From assembly GCA_002116315.1 (NCBI GenBank), contig KZ107839.1, positions 2,712,932 through 2,776,931 of the forward strand: DNA of 64,000 nucleotides. The letters are read 5' to 3'. The translations under genes were made by a program, and so were the position numbers. How positions within the stretch are numbered: the stretch's first letter is position 1; the number at the start of each line of letters is the position of its first letter. Under the pieces are notes generated by a model that had not been told where the DNA came from, searched no databases, and saw only the letters and a list, made by a program, of their open reading frames with translations. The stretch comes from Epicoccum nigrum (lineage: Eukaryota > Ascomycota > Dothideomycetes > Pleosporales > Didymellaceae). Positions 1 through 12,298 of the stretch are shown piece by piece.

Positions 1-934
1 GAACTTTGTGTTCAGCGTGCGGCCAGCGAACTCGGACCAATATAGGCTGGGTGGCTGCTGGGTTGCGTGGTTGCGGAAGCGGATTGCGAGCAGCTTTGCG
101 CCGTCGGTGGTGCAGAAGTTGAGCGAGTTGGGCGTGTTGGCGGTGCTGAGTTTTTTGTGCTGGAGTTGGAGGATCTGCAAGACGGTCTTTTGCATGGCTG
201 CAAGCATGGCTTTGAGCGGGTAGGGCCTCTCCCAAGTGGATTTGTCGCCATGGTTGGTCAGGTTAGTAATGTAGAGCGCTGCGGCGTGCTCTGAGTCGGT
301 AGAGCCGAAGATGTTGCAGTAGGCGTCAAAGGAGAGGAGGTCAGTTAGGTCGCGTCGGATGGTGGAGAAGTTGGAGATTACGCCGTTGTGCATGAAAACG
401 TGGCGGCCGAAGACGAAGGGGTGCGAGTTCACCTGGGTCACAACGCTACCGCTACTGGCTCGGATGTGGGCAAAGACACAGTGGGTTTCCGTATTCTCAC
501 AGAGAGACTTGAAGTTGAAGTCGTTGATGGGAGGGCTCTGCGACTTGTATAGTGCTGGACGAGGGCCGGTCACATGCTTAATGTATGATGCCGATGCTTC
601 GCTGTACCCTGGTATCACAAGTAAGTTATGGTATCAGCTTAGCAATTCATATTCAAAATCCAGAGATCCTGAAGTGCAACATGGAAGAGTGGGTACTGAA
701 TCTGCCCAAGGGAGACGTACAAGCAATGCCGAGCCCGTCCATGTTCAGTAGCGCGTTTCTCATGCGCAAGAGCTCATCCGACGTATGGTCCAATTCTCTC
801 TCATCTCCATGTGGAAGCAGTTTGGGAAGGTAGTGTTCTGAACATTGTTTACTAATGCTGTTGGCAGGCGTGATCAGGACATCTGACAAGAGACATGGCT
901 CTGTAGGCGAGATGTATGCGAACCAACGACACAT
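1..934 (-). CDS. dug3: Class II glutamine amidotransferase, DUG3-like (3' end outside window)
   Basis: Exons 934-721 and 608 to the left edge; intron 609-720 (donor GTACGT). The splice joins GLGIA to WYSEA, giving the GLGIAWY motif of this family, so the open frame that continues past 721 is intron. The protein starts MCRWFAYIS: the Cys directly after the initiator Met is the N-terminal nucleophile of class II (Ntn) amidotransferases. Further motifs are CVFAHIRASSG, HPFVFGRHVFMHNG and GSTDSEHAA, which line the glutaminase pocket. In yeast, Dug3 pairs with Dug2 to cleave the gamma-glutamyl bond of glutathione in the cytosol. About 270 residues are present and the gene leaves the window on the left, so the C-terminus is not seen. 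Family assignment is firm; the glutathione role is inferred from yeast. Confidence 0.88.
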
Positions 935-1586
935 TGTGAAAAAGTGATGTCGGAAGTGTTCTTCGAAGGTGAAAGAGACTACAGAGTTAGGACTATGGAG
1001 GAAGCAATTCTCGATCCTGCGTTATTTCTTATACGCGCTACTAGTGATGCAGCTGCAGGACAAATGACCTGAAACGTGTGCGTGGATGGTAGGTCAGGTA
1101 AGAGCTGCCGATCGGAGACACCGCAGCAGCAGCAGCAGCAGCATAGGTATCGTGGCAACCCTGGTGATACTACAGGAATAGAGAGCGAGATATGCGCGTG
1201 GTTGTCTTGAGCATTGTTGCCAGGAAAGAGGGGCATCGCCAACAAGCAAGTGGGGCTGCCCCACCTCCTTCCCGAGCATCATAAGAAGGTATGTGAGGCC
1301 ATATTATGATCAGTACATTTCGAACGACATTGTACGGTATGCAATTGTGCAATGTTGGGTGTCTCGTGGTTCAAGTAAGTGGAAGCCGTGAAGCCTAATG
1401 TGTATGGTCTCCATTCGATACACATTACCTACGCGAAAGGATCGAGATGCCTGCATATTTTCCGGCATCCTGGCATTTGCAGATGAGGGGTTACATGTGT
1501 GCGATTTTTCCTGTGGCCCTGCAAGAGGGAATGCACCACCTTGTCTCTTTGCCCTCTCAGTTGCCTGACGATAAATCGTTAACTCA
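935..1586. other. Intergenic region with a GCA trinucleotide run
   Basis: Shared upstream region of two divergent genes (dug3-like on the minus strand, flavin monooxygenase on the plus strand). It holds about six to seven tandem GCA units at 1123-1142. Short open frames occur on the minus strand, but none shows a recognisable domain and the CAG-coded stretch lies in several overlapping frames, so no gene is called. Confidence 0.6.
1123..1142. repeat. (GCA)n microsatellite
   Basis: Uninterrupted GCA repeat in the intergenic space between the dug3-like gene and the flavin monooxygenase. Not in a convincing coding frame. Confidence 0.9.
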
Positions 1587-2931
1587 ATGTCGCAGCCCAA
1601 GTGCCCTCTCAAAGTTACCGTAGTTGGCGCGGGTATAGGTATTGACTCGCTCGCATCTTGCTGGAAGAAAGATCTCACATCGTACAGGAGGTCTGTCTGC
1701 CGCTATAGCCCTACGTAATGCTGGACACGATGTAACCGTGTACGAGAAGTATGCATCAGCCTTCACCAGCACGACTTTGCCACTGTCCAACGCGATCTCA
1801 ACCGGTGCCAACATCCTCCGTATCATTGACAAGTGGGGATTTGATTTTGAAAAGGCCAAAGGGGGGCTTGCTCTGCAGGAGAGAATTTTTCATGGCGAGA
1901 CCATGCAACAGATGCACCGCATTGACTTCAAGTACAACCGCGAAGACTTCGGCTATGACTGGTTGTTGATGCGCAGGCAGGCGCTGCACGAAGGATTGCT
2001 GGATATCGTAACCGCGACACCAGAAGAGATGATCCCAATCAAAGTCCGCCTTGGACGAGAAGTTTCTGCGATAGATTGTGAGGCAGGAAAGGTGACGTTG
2101 GAGGACAGCGAGGAGACACTCAGTGATTTGGTAGTCGTTGCAGATGGCGCGAACAGCAAGCTCATCCACACCATCACCAATAACACCACACCTCCACTGC
2201 GAGGAGGACGAACAGCTTACCGCTTCATGGTCACGCGTGAGCAGATAATGGCCGACCCAGCTCTTCGCGCTGTGTACGAGAACGAAGAAGAGGGTTTCAC
2301 ATATTATCAGGTCCCAGAAAGAAAAATCTACTTTCTCGTCACACAGTCAGACGAGGGCCGTTCATTTTACTGTCTGCTTGTACATCCAGCGGTAGCAACA
2401 AACGTGGATGCGATTGGGAAGTGGTCCGTCGAAGGCTCGAAAGCGGAATTGAGGAAGTTGACAGAGACTTTCCACCCGGTAGTTCGAAGGTTGTGCGAGC
2501 TGGCAGCCACGCCTTTGCTGTGGACGATCTGTTGTCGCGATCCGTTAGCATCGTGTGTCAAGGGCAGAGCAGTCGCAATTGGAGATGCCTGCCACCCTCA
2601 TCTACCTCATCACGGACAGGGTGCGTCTGCAGCGACAGAAGACGCGGCCTCCCTTGGATATTTCCTCTCAGAGCCTACTGCGACAGCCAATGTACCAACA
2701 GTTCTCAAACAGTGGGAATCTTTCAGGTTGCCCAGAGCCAAGGCAATCCAATTCATGACAATCAACTTCCCATCATCTCTCGAAGCAATGGAGCATGACA
2801 TACGCGCGCTGGGGTACACAGGCGATTTACCTAAGAATGTCGATAGCCATGAGAGGACGCTAATGAGTTGGTTGTTTGGTTACGATGTTGTCGCAGAAGC
2901 AATCAGGTACCGCGACACGATGGAGCCCTAG
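1587..2931 (+). CDS. FAD-dependent monooxygenase, salicylate hydroxylase-like
   Basis: Exons 1587-1638 and 1688-2931, intron 1639-1687 (49 bp); 431 residues. The start at 1587 gives MSQPKCPLKVTVVGAGIG, and the splice completes the Rossmann GxGxxG motif (GAGIGGLSAAIAL), which is why this start is chosen over internal Met codons. The middle motif VVVADGANS (the DG motif that contacts FAD and NAD(P)H) and the distal motif AVAIGDACHP, which binds the FAD ribityl chain, are both present. This is group A flavoprotein hydroxylase architecture; substrates are usually aromatic acids or polyketide-type rings. Odd point: the segment after VYEK, normally a short 'EVGAAI' type loop, reads YASAFTSTTLPLSNAI, so that loop is divergent. 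Substrate is unknown. It is divergent from the dug3-like gene. Confidence 0.85.
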
Positions 2932-5445
2932 GCCATCAGGTTGGTCGTTTAGGCGTGTACGGTTCTGGCATTGTCGCCCATGACATGTCACAAGAGGAAG
3001 CACGAGTTCGTATCAAAAGACACAAGACTAAGGAATGATGTTCGGAGATCGTCTCGCTCTGCCGTCCGCCCAGACTATCATTAGGCCACCTGATAAGTCA
3101 TCACCGTGCGCCTGGAGGGTATTTTGCTAGAGTCGCATCGTACGACATTGTTATCAACAAATTCATAAACTCTGTACTTTTGCTTTAGCCGTATCTAAGG
3201 ATAGTGAATAGGAGCTGTCCGTCGGAAAGCGGGAAACACTTTCGTGTATAGATAGCAAGGTGCGGCTCCGCTCGAGGAGCCCCAAGGGCTGGTCAGCTTG
3301 CACAAATCCAGCTATCTTTCCCAGGAGATTGCGGAGATTTGTGGATGAATCAGCCTTAATCTAGTATCTGTGCATGCCGGATTCGGGTACTAGGATTTTG
3401 GCTTCCGTTCGGAAGTGCGGAGAAGCTTAGGGATGGCTGCATGGAATTGCTGTTCGCCCATGCAGGAGGCGTTGAATATTGCGGCAGCGGCAGGCTACTG
3501 TACTTCGAACGCTGTTGAAAGGTGCACTTGGAGACCTGGAGACTTGGAATGACGCTATTGGCAAATTAGATGCGAGTGCACAAGCTTATGCCCTTCCTGA
3601 CGACAAGGACAATACTGTAATTTCATAATTGCAAGATCTGGGCCGCCAAACGACCTGAGAAGTATTCGAGACTGTTGTGTTGGTGCTGAAGAGTGCGCCT
3701 GCTTCTCGGAATGGAATTCCCCACAACGAAGAACCGGAGTAACGGACCAAGCTGCGGAGTACCTGCCGTATCCTTAAGGTTCTGATCTGCCCCAGACTCC
3801 TCCATGATTCCTCCTTCACTTCATTTTGACTCGTCTGCCGCATTGCAAGTTGTTACAACACAACTATCAGCTATGGTAACTAAACCCTCGCGCAGGGGAA
3901 GGCAGTCGCTCGGCCAATTGAGCTTGCTGGAGAGGTCGTGCTTGGAAACTAAACGCAGCTGGCTCGCTCGAGACGATACCAAAGACATTTTCAAGAAACC
4001 GCGCGTATGGCGATTCGCTGTGTACCACTTGCTCACGTCCTTGCTCACGTCCATGCTCACGGTTAGTTGTTAGTTGGTGCTAAGGGACTGGAATCATAGT
4101 AGTGTTTTGCCGCGCTGCGCCTGGACTCTGATACAGTTCGCGAGGGACCAAAATCCGATCATTTTCGCGCATTCCTGGCACATGCAGAGGACCTAATGGA
4201 GGCACACTCGTGACGCAAGGATGCTTGACCACGGCTTGCTTGTGTTAGGCTTTCATGGCACAGCCGCGACTGTGACAAAAAATCTTGATACCCAGCACGC
4301 GAGTCGGTGATAACATCCCTGCGATTTGTTCTTGGCTTCCGCCGCTTCAACCAGGATTAACGTCTTGTCTCAGCCGCTCGCTTTTATCACCTGATCTGCT
4401 ATCCGAAAATGTCAAAAAGATGCACTCGATATCCAACGCGCCACAGTAACCTAGCGATTACCTTAGCCATGTCTACGGGTTAACAGGTGTCTGCAGGTTT
4501 CAGGCGACTGCTTTCTGCCAAAGAATGCGAGGCTCGATGTTACGTATGCGCATGCGCTTGCACAGCCGTAGGCTGACTTGAGCCCCAGCATTCAGGTGTG
4601 GTAGCAGAAGGCACGGCACACTAGGTCTGGCGGTCTTACAGCGCCTGGAAGTTACGACTAACGAGGGTTGCGTTCACTATGGAGAAGCGTGGCCATGTGG
4701 CCGGACGGAGATGTCTGGTTCCAATGTCAACATTCACTGGATCGATGCCAGTGTTATCGATGGACCTTGCAGCACTGGCCCACGCGAAAGTTGGTCCAGG
4801 CGCCTTTCATCTGTTAGTAGTAGACTGTTTTCGCAGCCTGGTTGCAACAGGGCAAAAATTTCGCCCGGAAGGCCTTACTAAGGCACAGCCACCTTTGTTG
4901 CAAGCCTAGTGGCCGCCATCTGATTCGACGCAAAGACACAACGTGCGGGGTCTTTCGCGTGTCTGGGGTCCTGAAAACTCTGTGCCGCTGCCGATGATCC
5001 ATGCCCAGCGCCATGGGTGCTGACGCCTACGGCCCTACGCCAACTTCAGCTAGGGCGCTCCGTATGCCCAGAACGGCGCTAAGCCGCTTCCAAGCTCTAG
5101 CCGCATGCTCACTCACCATCGACCAGATCCACCAGCAGGGCGCTGGAGATAACCCGCGCCTGCGTTTGTATAAAGGCTGTGCCCTGCACCTGGGAGGCAG
5201 GTTTTGATCAAAGTGCTACGCAACTTTCACTGCGCGATACAGCTCACTTCACGTCCACTGCCACCAGTGCGACTCTATTAAAGCTTCGGCTCCTTTATCC
5301 GTTCGACTTGAAGTCGACTCTCGTGCGCCACAACCAAAGCGACATTCCCAGTACCTCACGCGACATTGCCAGTTACCCAAGCGACTATTCCTTAAGCGAC
5401 TTTCTTCCCAAGCAACACTGCCTGCGCGACAAACCCCTTGCAGCC
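2932..5445. other. Gene-free stretch
   Basis: About 2.5 kb without a supportable gene. Short frames (for example 3804-4073 on the plus strand) show no domain and no splice-consistent extension. A small direct repeat, 'ctcacgtcc', recurs near 4033-4055. The last 110 bases form the repeated leader of the downstream permease. Confidence 0.55.
5339..5430 (+). repeat. Imperfect tandem repeat, GCGAC-phased, in permease leader
   Basis: GCGAC recurs at 5339, 5360, 5381, 5396 and 5426. The first two units are 21 bp and nearly identical (gcgacatt-cccagtacc versus gcgacatt-gccagttacc). The array ends 15 bp before the permease start codon, so it lies in the 5' leader or immediate promoter. Further GCGACAAA/GCGACCAA copies lie downstream of the gene at about 7476 and 7492. 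Confidence 0.6.
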
Positions 5446-7228
5446 ATGACTATCGAGGAGAAGAAGTACTCCGGCGAGTTCGTCCGCGAGACATACAACA
5501 ATAACGATGATGTCCAGCACGGTACGGTGACTGATAACTCCGATGACCTCCAGCGTCATCTTGGGAACCGCCAGATTCAGCTCATTGCTATCGGTGGTTC
5601 CATTGGCACAGCGCTGTTCGTCAGCATTGGTGGTGCCCTCAATAAGGGCGGTCCCCTTGGCATGTTGCTCGCCTATACCGGATATTGCTGTATAATGGGG
5701 CTCGTGAATAATGCCATGGCCGAGATGGCAACTTATATGCCAGTCAGTGGTGGCTTCATTCGCATGGCTGGTAAATGGGTCGACGAGGCCTTCGGTACGA
5801 TATGCTTGATACTTTGCAGCATCTCTTTGTACTAACTTCAAACAGGTTTCATGGCTGGATGGAACTTCTTCCTCTACGAGGCTCTGCTTATCCCGTTTGA
5901 GATTACTGCGCTTAACATCGTCCTTAAGTACTGGAGAGACGATATCCCTGCCGCGGCTGTCATTGCAGCTGTCATTGCACTTTACGCAGCCTGCAATATT
6001 CTGGCTGTCAAGGCATATGGAGAAGCAGAGTTCTGGCTTTCCGGCGGCAAAGTTCTTCTGATTTTCATCCTCTACGCGTTCACCTTCATCACGGTAGGCT
6101 ATCACCCACAGGGATAATTACAAAGAGCACGACTCTAACATATCCCAGATGGTCGGTGGCAACCCCCAGAAGGATGCATACGGCTTCCGCTACTGGCGTG
6201 ATCCTGGTGTCTTTGGCTCTCTATACACGACTGGTGATCTTGGCCGCTTCGAAGGCTTCCTTGGTGCTCTCTGGGCTGCCTCGTTCTGCATTGTCGGCCC
6301 TGAGTACATCTCGATGGTCTCTGGAGAGGCCAAGCGCCCTCGTGTCTACATCAAGACCGCCTTTAAGACTGTCTATTTCCGCTTCGGTGCTTTCTTCATC
6401 CTGGGAGCTCTTTGCGTTGGCATAGTTATCCCTTACAACGATCCCACTCTTGTTAGTGTTCTTACCTCCGGTGAGAGCAGCGCTGCCGCCTCCCCTTACG
6501 TCATTGCCATGGGTAACCTGGGAATCAATGGACTTCCCCACCTTGTCAACGCCCTTTTGATCACCAGTATCTTCTCTGCCGGCAACACCTACACCTACTG
6601 CGCAACTCGCAGTCTGTACTCGCTCTCCATTGAAGGCCGTGCTCCTAAGTTCCTGCGCAAGTGCACCAAGAACGGTGTCCCTATCTACTGCTTCCTCATA
6701 GTCATGATCTTCCCCTTTTTGTCGTTCTTGCAGCTGTCGGACAACTCTGCAAAGGTCCTCAGCTGGCTGATCAACATCGTCACTGCTGGTGGGCTGATCA
6801 ACTTCATCACCATGTGCATCACTTACCTGTGCTTCTACCGCGCTTGCAAGGCTCAAGGTCTTGACCGCAGGACTCTTCCCTACACGGGATACTTCCAGCC
6901 ATACGGCACGATTATCGCCCTCTGCTTCCAAGTCGCCATCCTCGGTGCATACGGCTACTCCACGTTCTTGCCTGGCAAGTTTACGATTGAAGGATTGTTC
7001 ACCTATTACACCATGGTGTTTATCGCGCCTGTCACGTTCGGCTTTTGGAAGCTGTTCAAGAAGACCAGATGGCTCAGGCCCCACGAAGTTGATCTTGTTT
7101 GGGATGCTCCTATCCTTGACGTTTATGAGGCCTCCTTCATCACTCCACCTGTCGGCTTCTGGACCGAGTTGCTTCAACTTGTTGGCTTCAAGCGTAACGT
7201 ACCTGTTGACAAGCGGGCTGAAGCCTAA
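5446..7228 (+). CDS. Amino-acid permease, APC superfamily / fungal YAT family
   Basis: Exons 5446-5794, 5846-6093 and 6149-7228; introns 5795-5845 (branch TACTAAC) and 6094-6148; 558 residues. The start at 5446 (MTIEEKKYSGEF) is preferred; an in-frame upstream Met at 5179 would add 89 low-complexity residues encoded by the leader repeat. The first membrane segment carries RQIQLIAIGGSIGTALF, the substrate-binding signature of amino-acid permeases, followed by about eleven more hydrophobic segments. Further landmarks are GWNFFLYEALLIPFE, FRYWRDPG, SAGNTYTYCATRSL and a basic, hydrophilic C-tail. The protein is expected in the plasma membrane as a proton-coupled amino-acid importer. It resembles the Agp2/Dip5-type mould permeases; exact substrate cannot be read from sequence. 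Confidence 0.92.
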
Positions 7229-9640
7229 GTTGATTGCAAATTGTTGCAGTATTTAATGACAGTCTAATATTGTTGGATAGATACCCTGATTTACGCGCAT
7301 ACGCGTTTCGCCTTTATAGCGAATCAATATCCGTTCGCTCAAAACGTACTATCTCGCGCCCATCGCTTCAGGTGATAGGAAGCTCCTCTGCTCTTACCCA
7401 TGCGACAAGCAGAAGAGTTTTCTTTGCAAGCTTTTGACGGATATCGCCATTGCAGCACACGGTATCGAACTCTTTGCGACAAAACTCCTGTGCGACCAAA
7501 TCCCTATGAGACAATCACCTTTCACCCTTGCGGCAATTATATGAACATTTACAGATGGCGCTTGATGATATGGTCATGGCAAAAGTAATTGGTGTACAAG
7601 AATGATCTTCAGAACTAACACTGCGAGTCATCAACGGGAGGTTGGAACGTGGCTGGTGGGACCCTCAGCAACGGCAACAAGTATCCATGCGCAAAGGTCG
7701 GTCGTTGTGGAACGAACATTCGGTCAATCACTATGGTGCAACCACAGTATACAACTCTTGTGCAGCTCAGGTGCGATTTCACAGGACTGAGCTGAGAACT
7801 AGACCTGCGCCTGAGAGACAACTGCTTTCCGTGGGCTTCTGGCGATATGGACCTTGCTCAATAATCAGTGGCGGCGAATTTACTACAGACGACCTGCCAT
7901 GGACTAAAGCACGCAAGAGCTGGAAATCAAGCACGCGAGTTTGCAGTTGCAGGGTTGCCTAACGTCTCACTGCTTGCGACCGCGGCCGGAGCGGTATCTG
8001 GTGAATACGATTCCCTGCCAGGCTCAACAACTCGAACCAGTAATCTCGCGTACGTTTGCGTGCACTCGAGGTTCAAAGACGGTTGATACGCTTGTGCGGG
8101 AAAGCGGATCCAGCAGGCCCACCAGCCAAGATAAGGTGTCCAACCGTTACGGCCCCGTTTCTCTCAGGCACACTGCTGCTGATCGCACTGGACCCTTTCG
8201 TACTGTCAGAGATGCGAGCAGTTTGGGATTCTCAACATGCATACAGACCACTGCACCGCAATTCTGATATAGTGAATCCTAGCACACGAGCTCCAGCACG
8301 ATCTTGGCACATCTATAACACCTGCTTACCACCCCGTCAGCCGCTGACGTCGTACACACCGGCCTCTCCGCCTCCGCCCCGCTGCGACCACATCCTGCTC
8401 CCACCGGTTGTTCGGTGCACGCGCCTCAGGTTATCTTCTACAAAACCGCAGTATTCGCAATACCGAAGTGGATCCGCGGTATATTTCAGACGGTGCTGCT
8501 CCCCATGGGCTTAGCCCGCTCGGAGTCGCCCGACTTACGTAACAGAGTCTTTCCCACGTGAGCGCCCCATCTGTGGGGAGCCCGCAAGGCTGGGCTGGGC
8601 TGACGTCGATATCGATATTTAATGGTACGATATGAACGAGGAAGAGACGAGCAAGGCGTTATGGTCACATTCGGTGCTGCGGAGAGAAGGGAGCTTGGCG
8701 AGCACGGCGCAGAATGAGGGTGTCGACTTTGGCCGAAGCCGGGCCGATGGGCTGGTGCTGCTCATTCTGGGGTCTGGGGAAGTGGAGGTTGAGAGCCCCG
8801 GAAGTGGAGACTGAGCGCGGATGCGGTGTTCAGCGATGCCATCGCTTGAAAGAGGGGGTAAAGTGAATGTGAGTGCTTGGTTGCGGCGGGAGAAGACGTT
8901 CAACAGGATGCGCTGCGGGTTGCAGAATTCCTGATCACGAAAATACAGCGACCGATGCGTAAAATCTTCGTGACACGCGAATGAGACGAGACGCCGGTAT
9001 TGGTTGATATCGAGGGTCTGCTCGAGCTGCTGGAGACAATTGGCCTATATATCCGATGGTTAATATGTGCGACGGTGCATCACCAGCTTCAGGCAACTAA
9101 TTGGCTACTCTGGAGTACTCAGTTCTGTACAAGCAGAGAGCAAACACAGCTTTGTGAAGATAAACAGGTGTAGTAATTTGGAGGAACGCTTTCCTCAGGC
9201 GTATTTCAGCCTGAGCGTCAACGCCTCGGTGCAGGTCACTCCAGCTCCGGCGCTTACTGAAAACTGCCAGAAATGGGCAGAGGACCTCCACATGCATCTT
9301 AACAAGAGAATGAGCAGGTAATTCAGGTAGAGCCTCTCTGGTCTGGATGTAGTGAAAGCCTCTAGAAAGTAAGTACGCGAAAAGATTCGATAAGCTTGTG
9401 GCGCGAAGCAACGAGAGCGAGAAATTAAAAACGCAGTGAAACATTCGTTTAGATTGCTTGATAGACCATGAGCTTTTTAGACAATTTATCATAAGTTCAT
9501 ATATCTATGAATCCCAATCAACCAACCAAAACGCCACGCTAAACCGACAAACTCCTAGAATGCCATCACTTCTCCATCCCTTCATCGTCACAGCATTTTG
9601 CGTCTCATGAGAGCGCCCAATAAACCCCTCCACTACCCCG
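7229..9640. other. Gene-free stretch
   Basis: About 2.4 kb between two genes that converge. Frames such as 8056-8514 (plus) and 9097-9492 (minus) overlap others, are compositionally biased and carry no domain I recognise. GCGAC motifs like those in the permease leader recur near 7476-7496. Confidence 0.5.
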
Positions 9641-12298
9641 TCACGTCGTCCTCGCCCGACCCAACCTCCTCATCTCCTCCCTATCACTCAACGCCAGGTC
9701 TTCACTCCCCTCCATCTCCACCTCCACCTCCACCCCCAACTCCACCTCCATCTCCATCTCCACAGTGTCATACCACGCCCTCTCCATAACTTTTCCCTTC
9801 CCCTTCTCATTCCCCTTCTCGCCGCGCCTCCGACTGGGATCCCGGTTAGGATTCCTCTCCGGCAGCAGAGGCGATGGCGACAGCGCGAGCCCAATCTGCT
9901 CCCTCCCTTCTTGTCGCATGAGATTCGAGCGCGAGTGAGACCGTGAATGCGACTGCGAGTACGATCGAGGCGGGACGTTGTACGCGAAGTCTACGACATT
10001 GGACACGTTGAAATTCGACTCGCTCGCGCCCGAGCGGCCGCGACGGTGTTCGCTCTGGGCGCGTGAGCCCTCCGCTCTTTGGGAGTGGGACAGTGGAAGT
10101 AGGCTAGGGGTGCTAGGATTGCGGCTCATAGGAGCTGAGCGCGAGGGCGAGCGCGATGTTGCGCGGCTGTGGGGCCCGCGGAGGAGGGTCAGTGTGCTGT
10201 TTTCTTGTTCTGTGTTGGAGCCAGAGAGGGTGGACGAGTGCCACGTGCGACGTGCGTTGCGGCGCAGCGTCTTGCGGTTGAGCCAGAGGAGGATATTATC
10301 GAGCACCAGAACGAGAATGAAGCACAGCACTACGATGGTGATGATCCAATTACTCGCTGCAAACTTGAAGCCCTCGGTTGATTTGTCGCCGATGACGGTC
10401 GCGACGCCCATGATAATGAGTGCGAAGCCAACGACTACGCGGTTTATCATTTCGCCGAATTCGTACTTGGTTTTGTGCATCTTGTTGAACCAATAAAGGA
10501 TCGCGAGCACCAGGAGTATGGCGCCCGCGCCGATGTAGAAGGACATGACGGTTACGTTGAAGACGTCGTAGATGGCGTCGAGACGCTCCTGGGTTGCCTC
10601 CTGATTGTTGCGTGTGAAGACTGCGTTGACCGGGGTGACTGCGTTGAGCTTGGCAAGAGTATCGGAGTGGGCTTCGAAGACGAAAACTTGGGCTCTAGTG
10701 AAGAGGGTTTTTACCAGCTCGCCAGTTTTGTTGTTCCACATGTCGCTTTTGAACTCGTAATCTTCGGTGTAGTTGGCGATTTGGGTTAAGTCGAAATTCC
10801 AGTTGTAGGTCTTCTCCCATTTCTTGCTGCGAAAGCGGTGATCAATGTCGTACATGCTTCTGTTAATGGAAGAAATGTAGGCTGAGGAGCTATCAAATTT
10901 TTCTGCAGGGTGGGAATAGTCTTCGCACCCCATACCCCATATGAACCTCAATCCTTGAACTGCAGAGTTCCAGACGATTAGAGACGTATTTCCTTCCACG
11001 CAGATGACAATGGCCATGTGCAAGGGGTAGTGAAGAAGCGACCAAATTTGTTGTCGTAAGGTGCCAAACCGGTCCTCGGAGAATTGATCAAAGTATAGCA
11101 TGTAGATAAGGTACTGTCATAGTCAGTAGCTGACCCGCGCGATCAATCTATTTGACTTACTAGAAGGAGTACTGCCGCTATGACAGAGCCCAATTCAGTG
11201 GAGTTGTTATCGGTTTGGCCCTTCGTGATAGATGCCACACTCTTGATCATGCCAATGATCCCTTCACCAATGATGATGAGGGTGAGTAATTGTAAGCGTT
11301 CGACGATATGTGTGTACTTGAAACTGACGATACGCCACGTCATAGCAATCAGAAGAACAGCGAGACCTTCAATGATAGAAATGGCAACCCTAAAGAAACG
11401 GTCAAATACGTGCGTATGTTGTTGGCGTTGTCTAACTCACCAGGTTATCTGTTCAGCTGACCCAACCCCATTGTTAGGAAACATGGCCATAGTAACTAGA
11501 TAAGCTATTGAAGCAGCAACGTACACAGCAGTACTCAAGCCTAACGGCAGCAGTGTTTGCCGGAACATCCGAGTTTGCCACATGACGACGGCGTATTGGA
11601 GAGCAATCGCAGCTCGCGAGACCACGAGCACGAGCGCGAACTGTTTGTAGGACTCTCCATCGTAGTTGTTGTTGTACTTGTCGAAGACAGGACCAGCAAA
11701 CACAAAGCCAGTGAAAACGCCAAATTGGATGGCTTTGTGCAGTCGAGTCCATACGCAATCAAGACCAAAACGGACATCGAAAAGTGTTGTACCAAGCCAC
11801 GTGAACCACATCAATGTGAAGAGCTTCAAGTAGTTGATTAGTGCTATCTTCTAATCAGTAATCTCAAGCACATGGGTGGGTGAGCTTACACTCTGCGTCA
11901 GTATGTTGATGCATTGCTGTAAAGTATGCTGCCATATATTAGCATCATATCAAATGTACGATTGCGAACGAACGTGGCATACCCAAATTGCCCACAAAGA
12001 ACAGGTCGTAAAACAGCTCAATACTGCTGGCCTCATGATGCGGTTTGTAGACCACAATATTCCCACTGCTCGTTCGTCCATCACCAGCGAGTATGGTTGT
12101 CGCTGAGCTCTCGGCCCCGCTGGTGTGGATAGTGATCTTCTCTACGTCTGACTCGCGATTAGATAGCGCGCGACGTGCATCTTCGTTGACAGGCGAGGCC
12201 AGTAATGGCAGGTAGCTCCTGACATTCTCATCTTCCATGCCTCGCCTCTCTTGAGAACGCTGACATCTCTTGACGCTGAAGTAACGGCTAAGATCCAT
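9641..12298 (-). CDS. LtrA-family (low temperature requirement A) multi-pass membrane protein
   Basis: Five exons: 12298-11983, 11928-11890, 11843-11441, 11389-11161 and 11113-9641; introns of 46-54 bp; 819 residues. The second exon is only 39 bp. After a roughly 85-residue soluble N-terminus the protein shows HHEASSIELFYDLFFVGNL, the hallmark LtrA start, then AYFTAMHQH, FTWLGTTLFDVRF and LLTLIIIGEGIIGM, and repeated hydrophobic helices up to about residue 600. The last roughly 200 residues are cytosolic and Arg/Ser-rich (RSRSRSN, SHSRSHSRS), ending in a Glu/Val/Met repeat coded by CTCCAC-type hexamers. LtrA proteins are poorly understood; fungal members are large, with long C-tails. Family assignment is firm, function unknown. 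Confidence 0.87.
9709..9770. repeat. Coding hexamer repeat (CTCCAC/CTCCAT type)
   Basis: A run of CTCCAC/CTCCAT units inside the last exon of the LtrA-family gene. Read on the minus strand it codes alternating Glu with Val or Met, an acidic tail near the C-terminus. Likely length-variable between strains. Confidence 0.8.

Noticed and set aside
1123..1142. GCA run as a polyglutamine or polyleucine coding repeat
   Set aside because: Every frame through it is short and bounded by stops; it sits between two divergent promoters.
5179..5445. In-frame N-terminal extension of the amino-acid permease
   Set aside because: The added 89 residues are encoded by a repeated leader, contain no family similarity and precede a well-placed start at 5446.
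6221..7177. 318-codon minus-strand frame opposite the permease
   Set aside because: Antisense of a strongly conserved third exon; its residues are charged and domain-free.
9978..10496. 172-codon plus-strand frame
   Set aside because: Antisense shadow of the last LtrA exon, whose minus-strand frame has clear family motifs.
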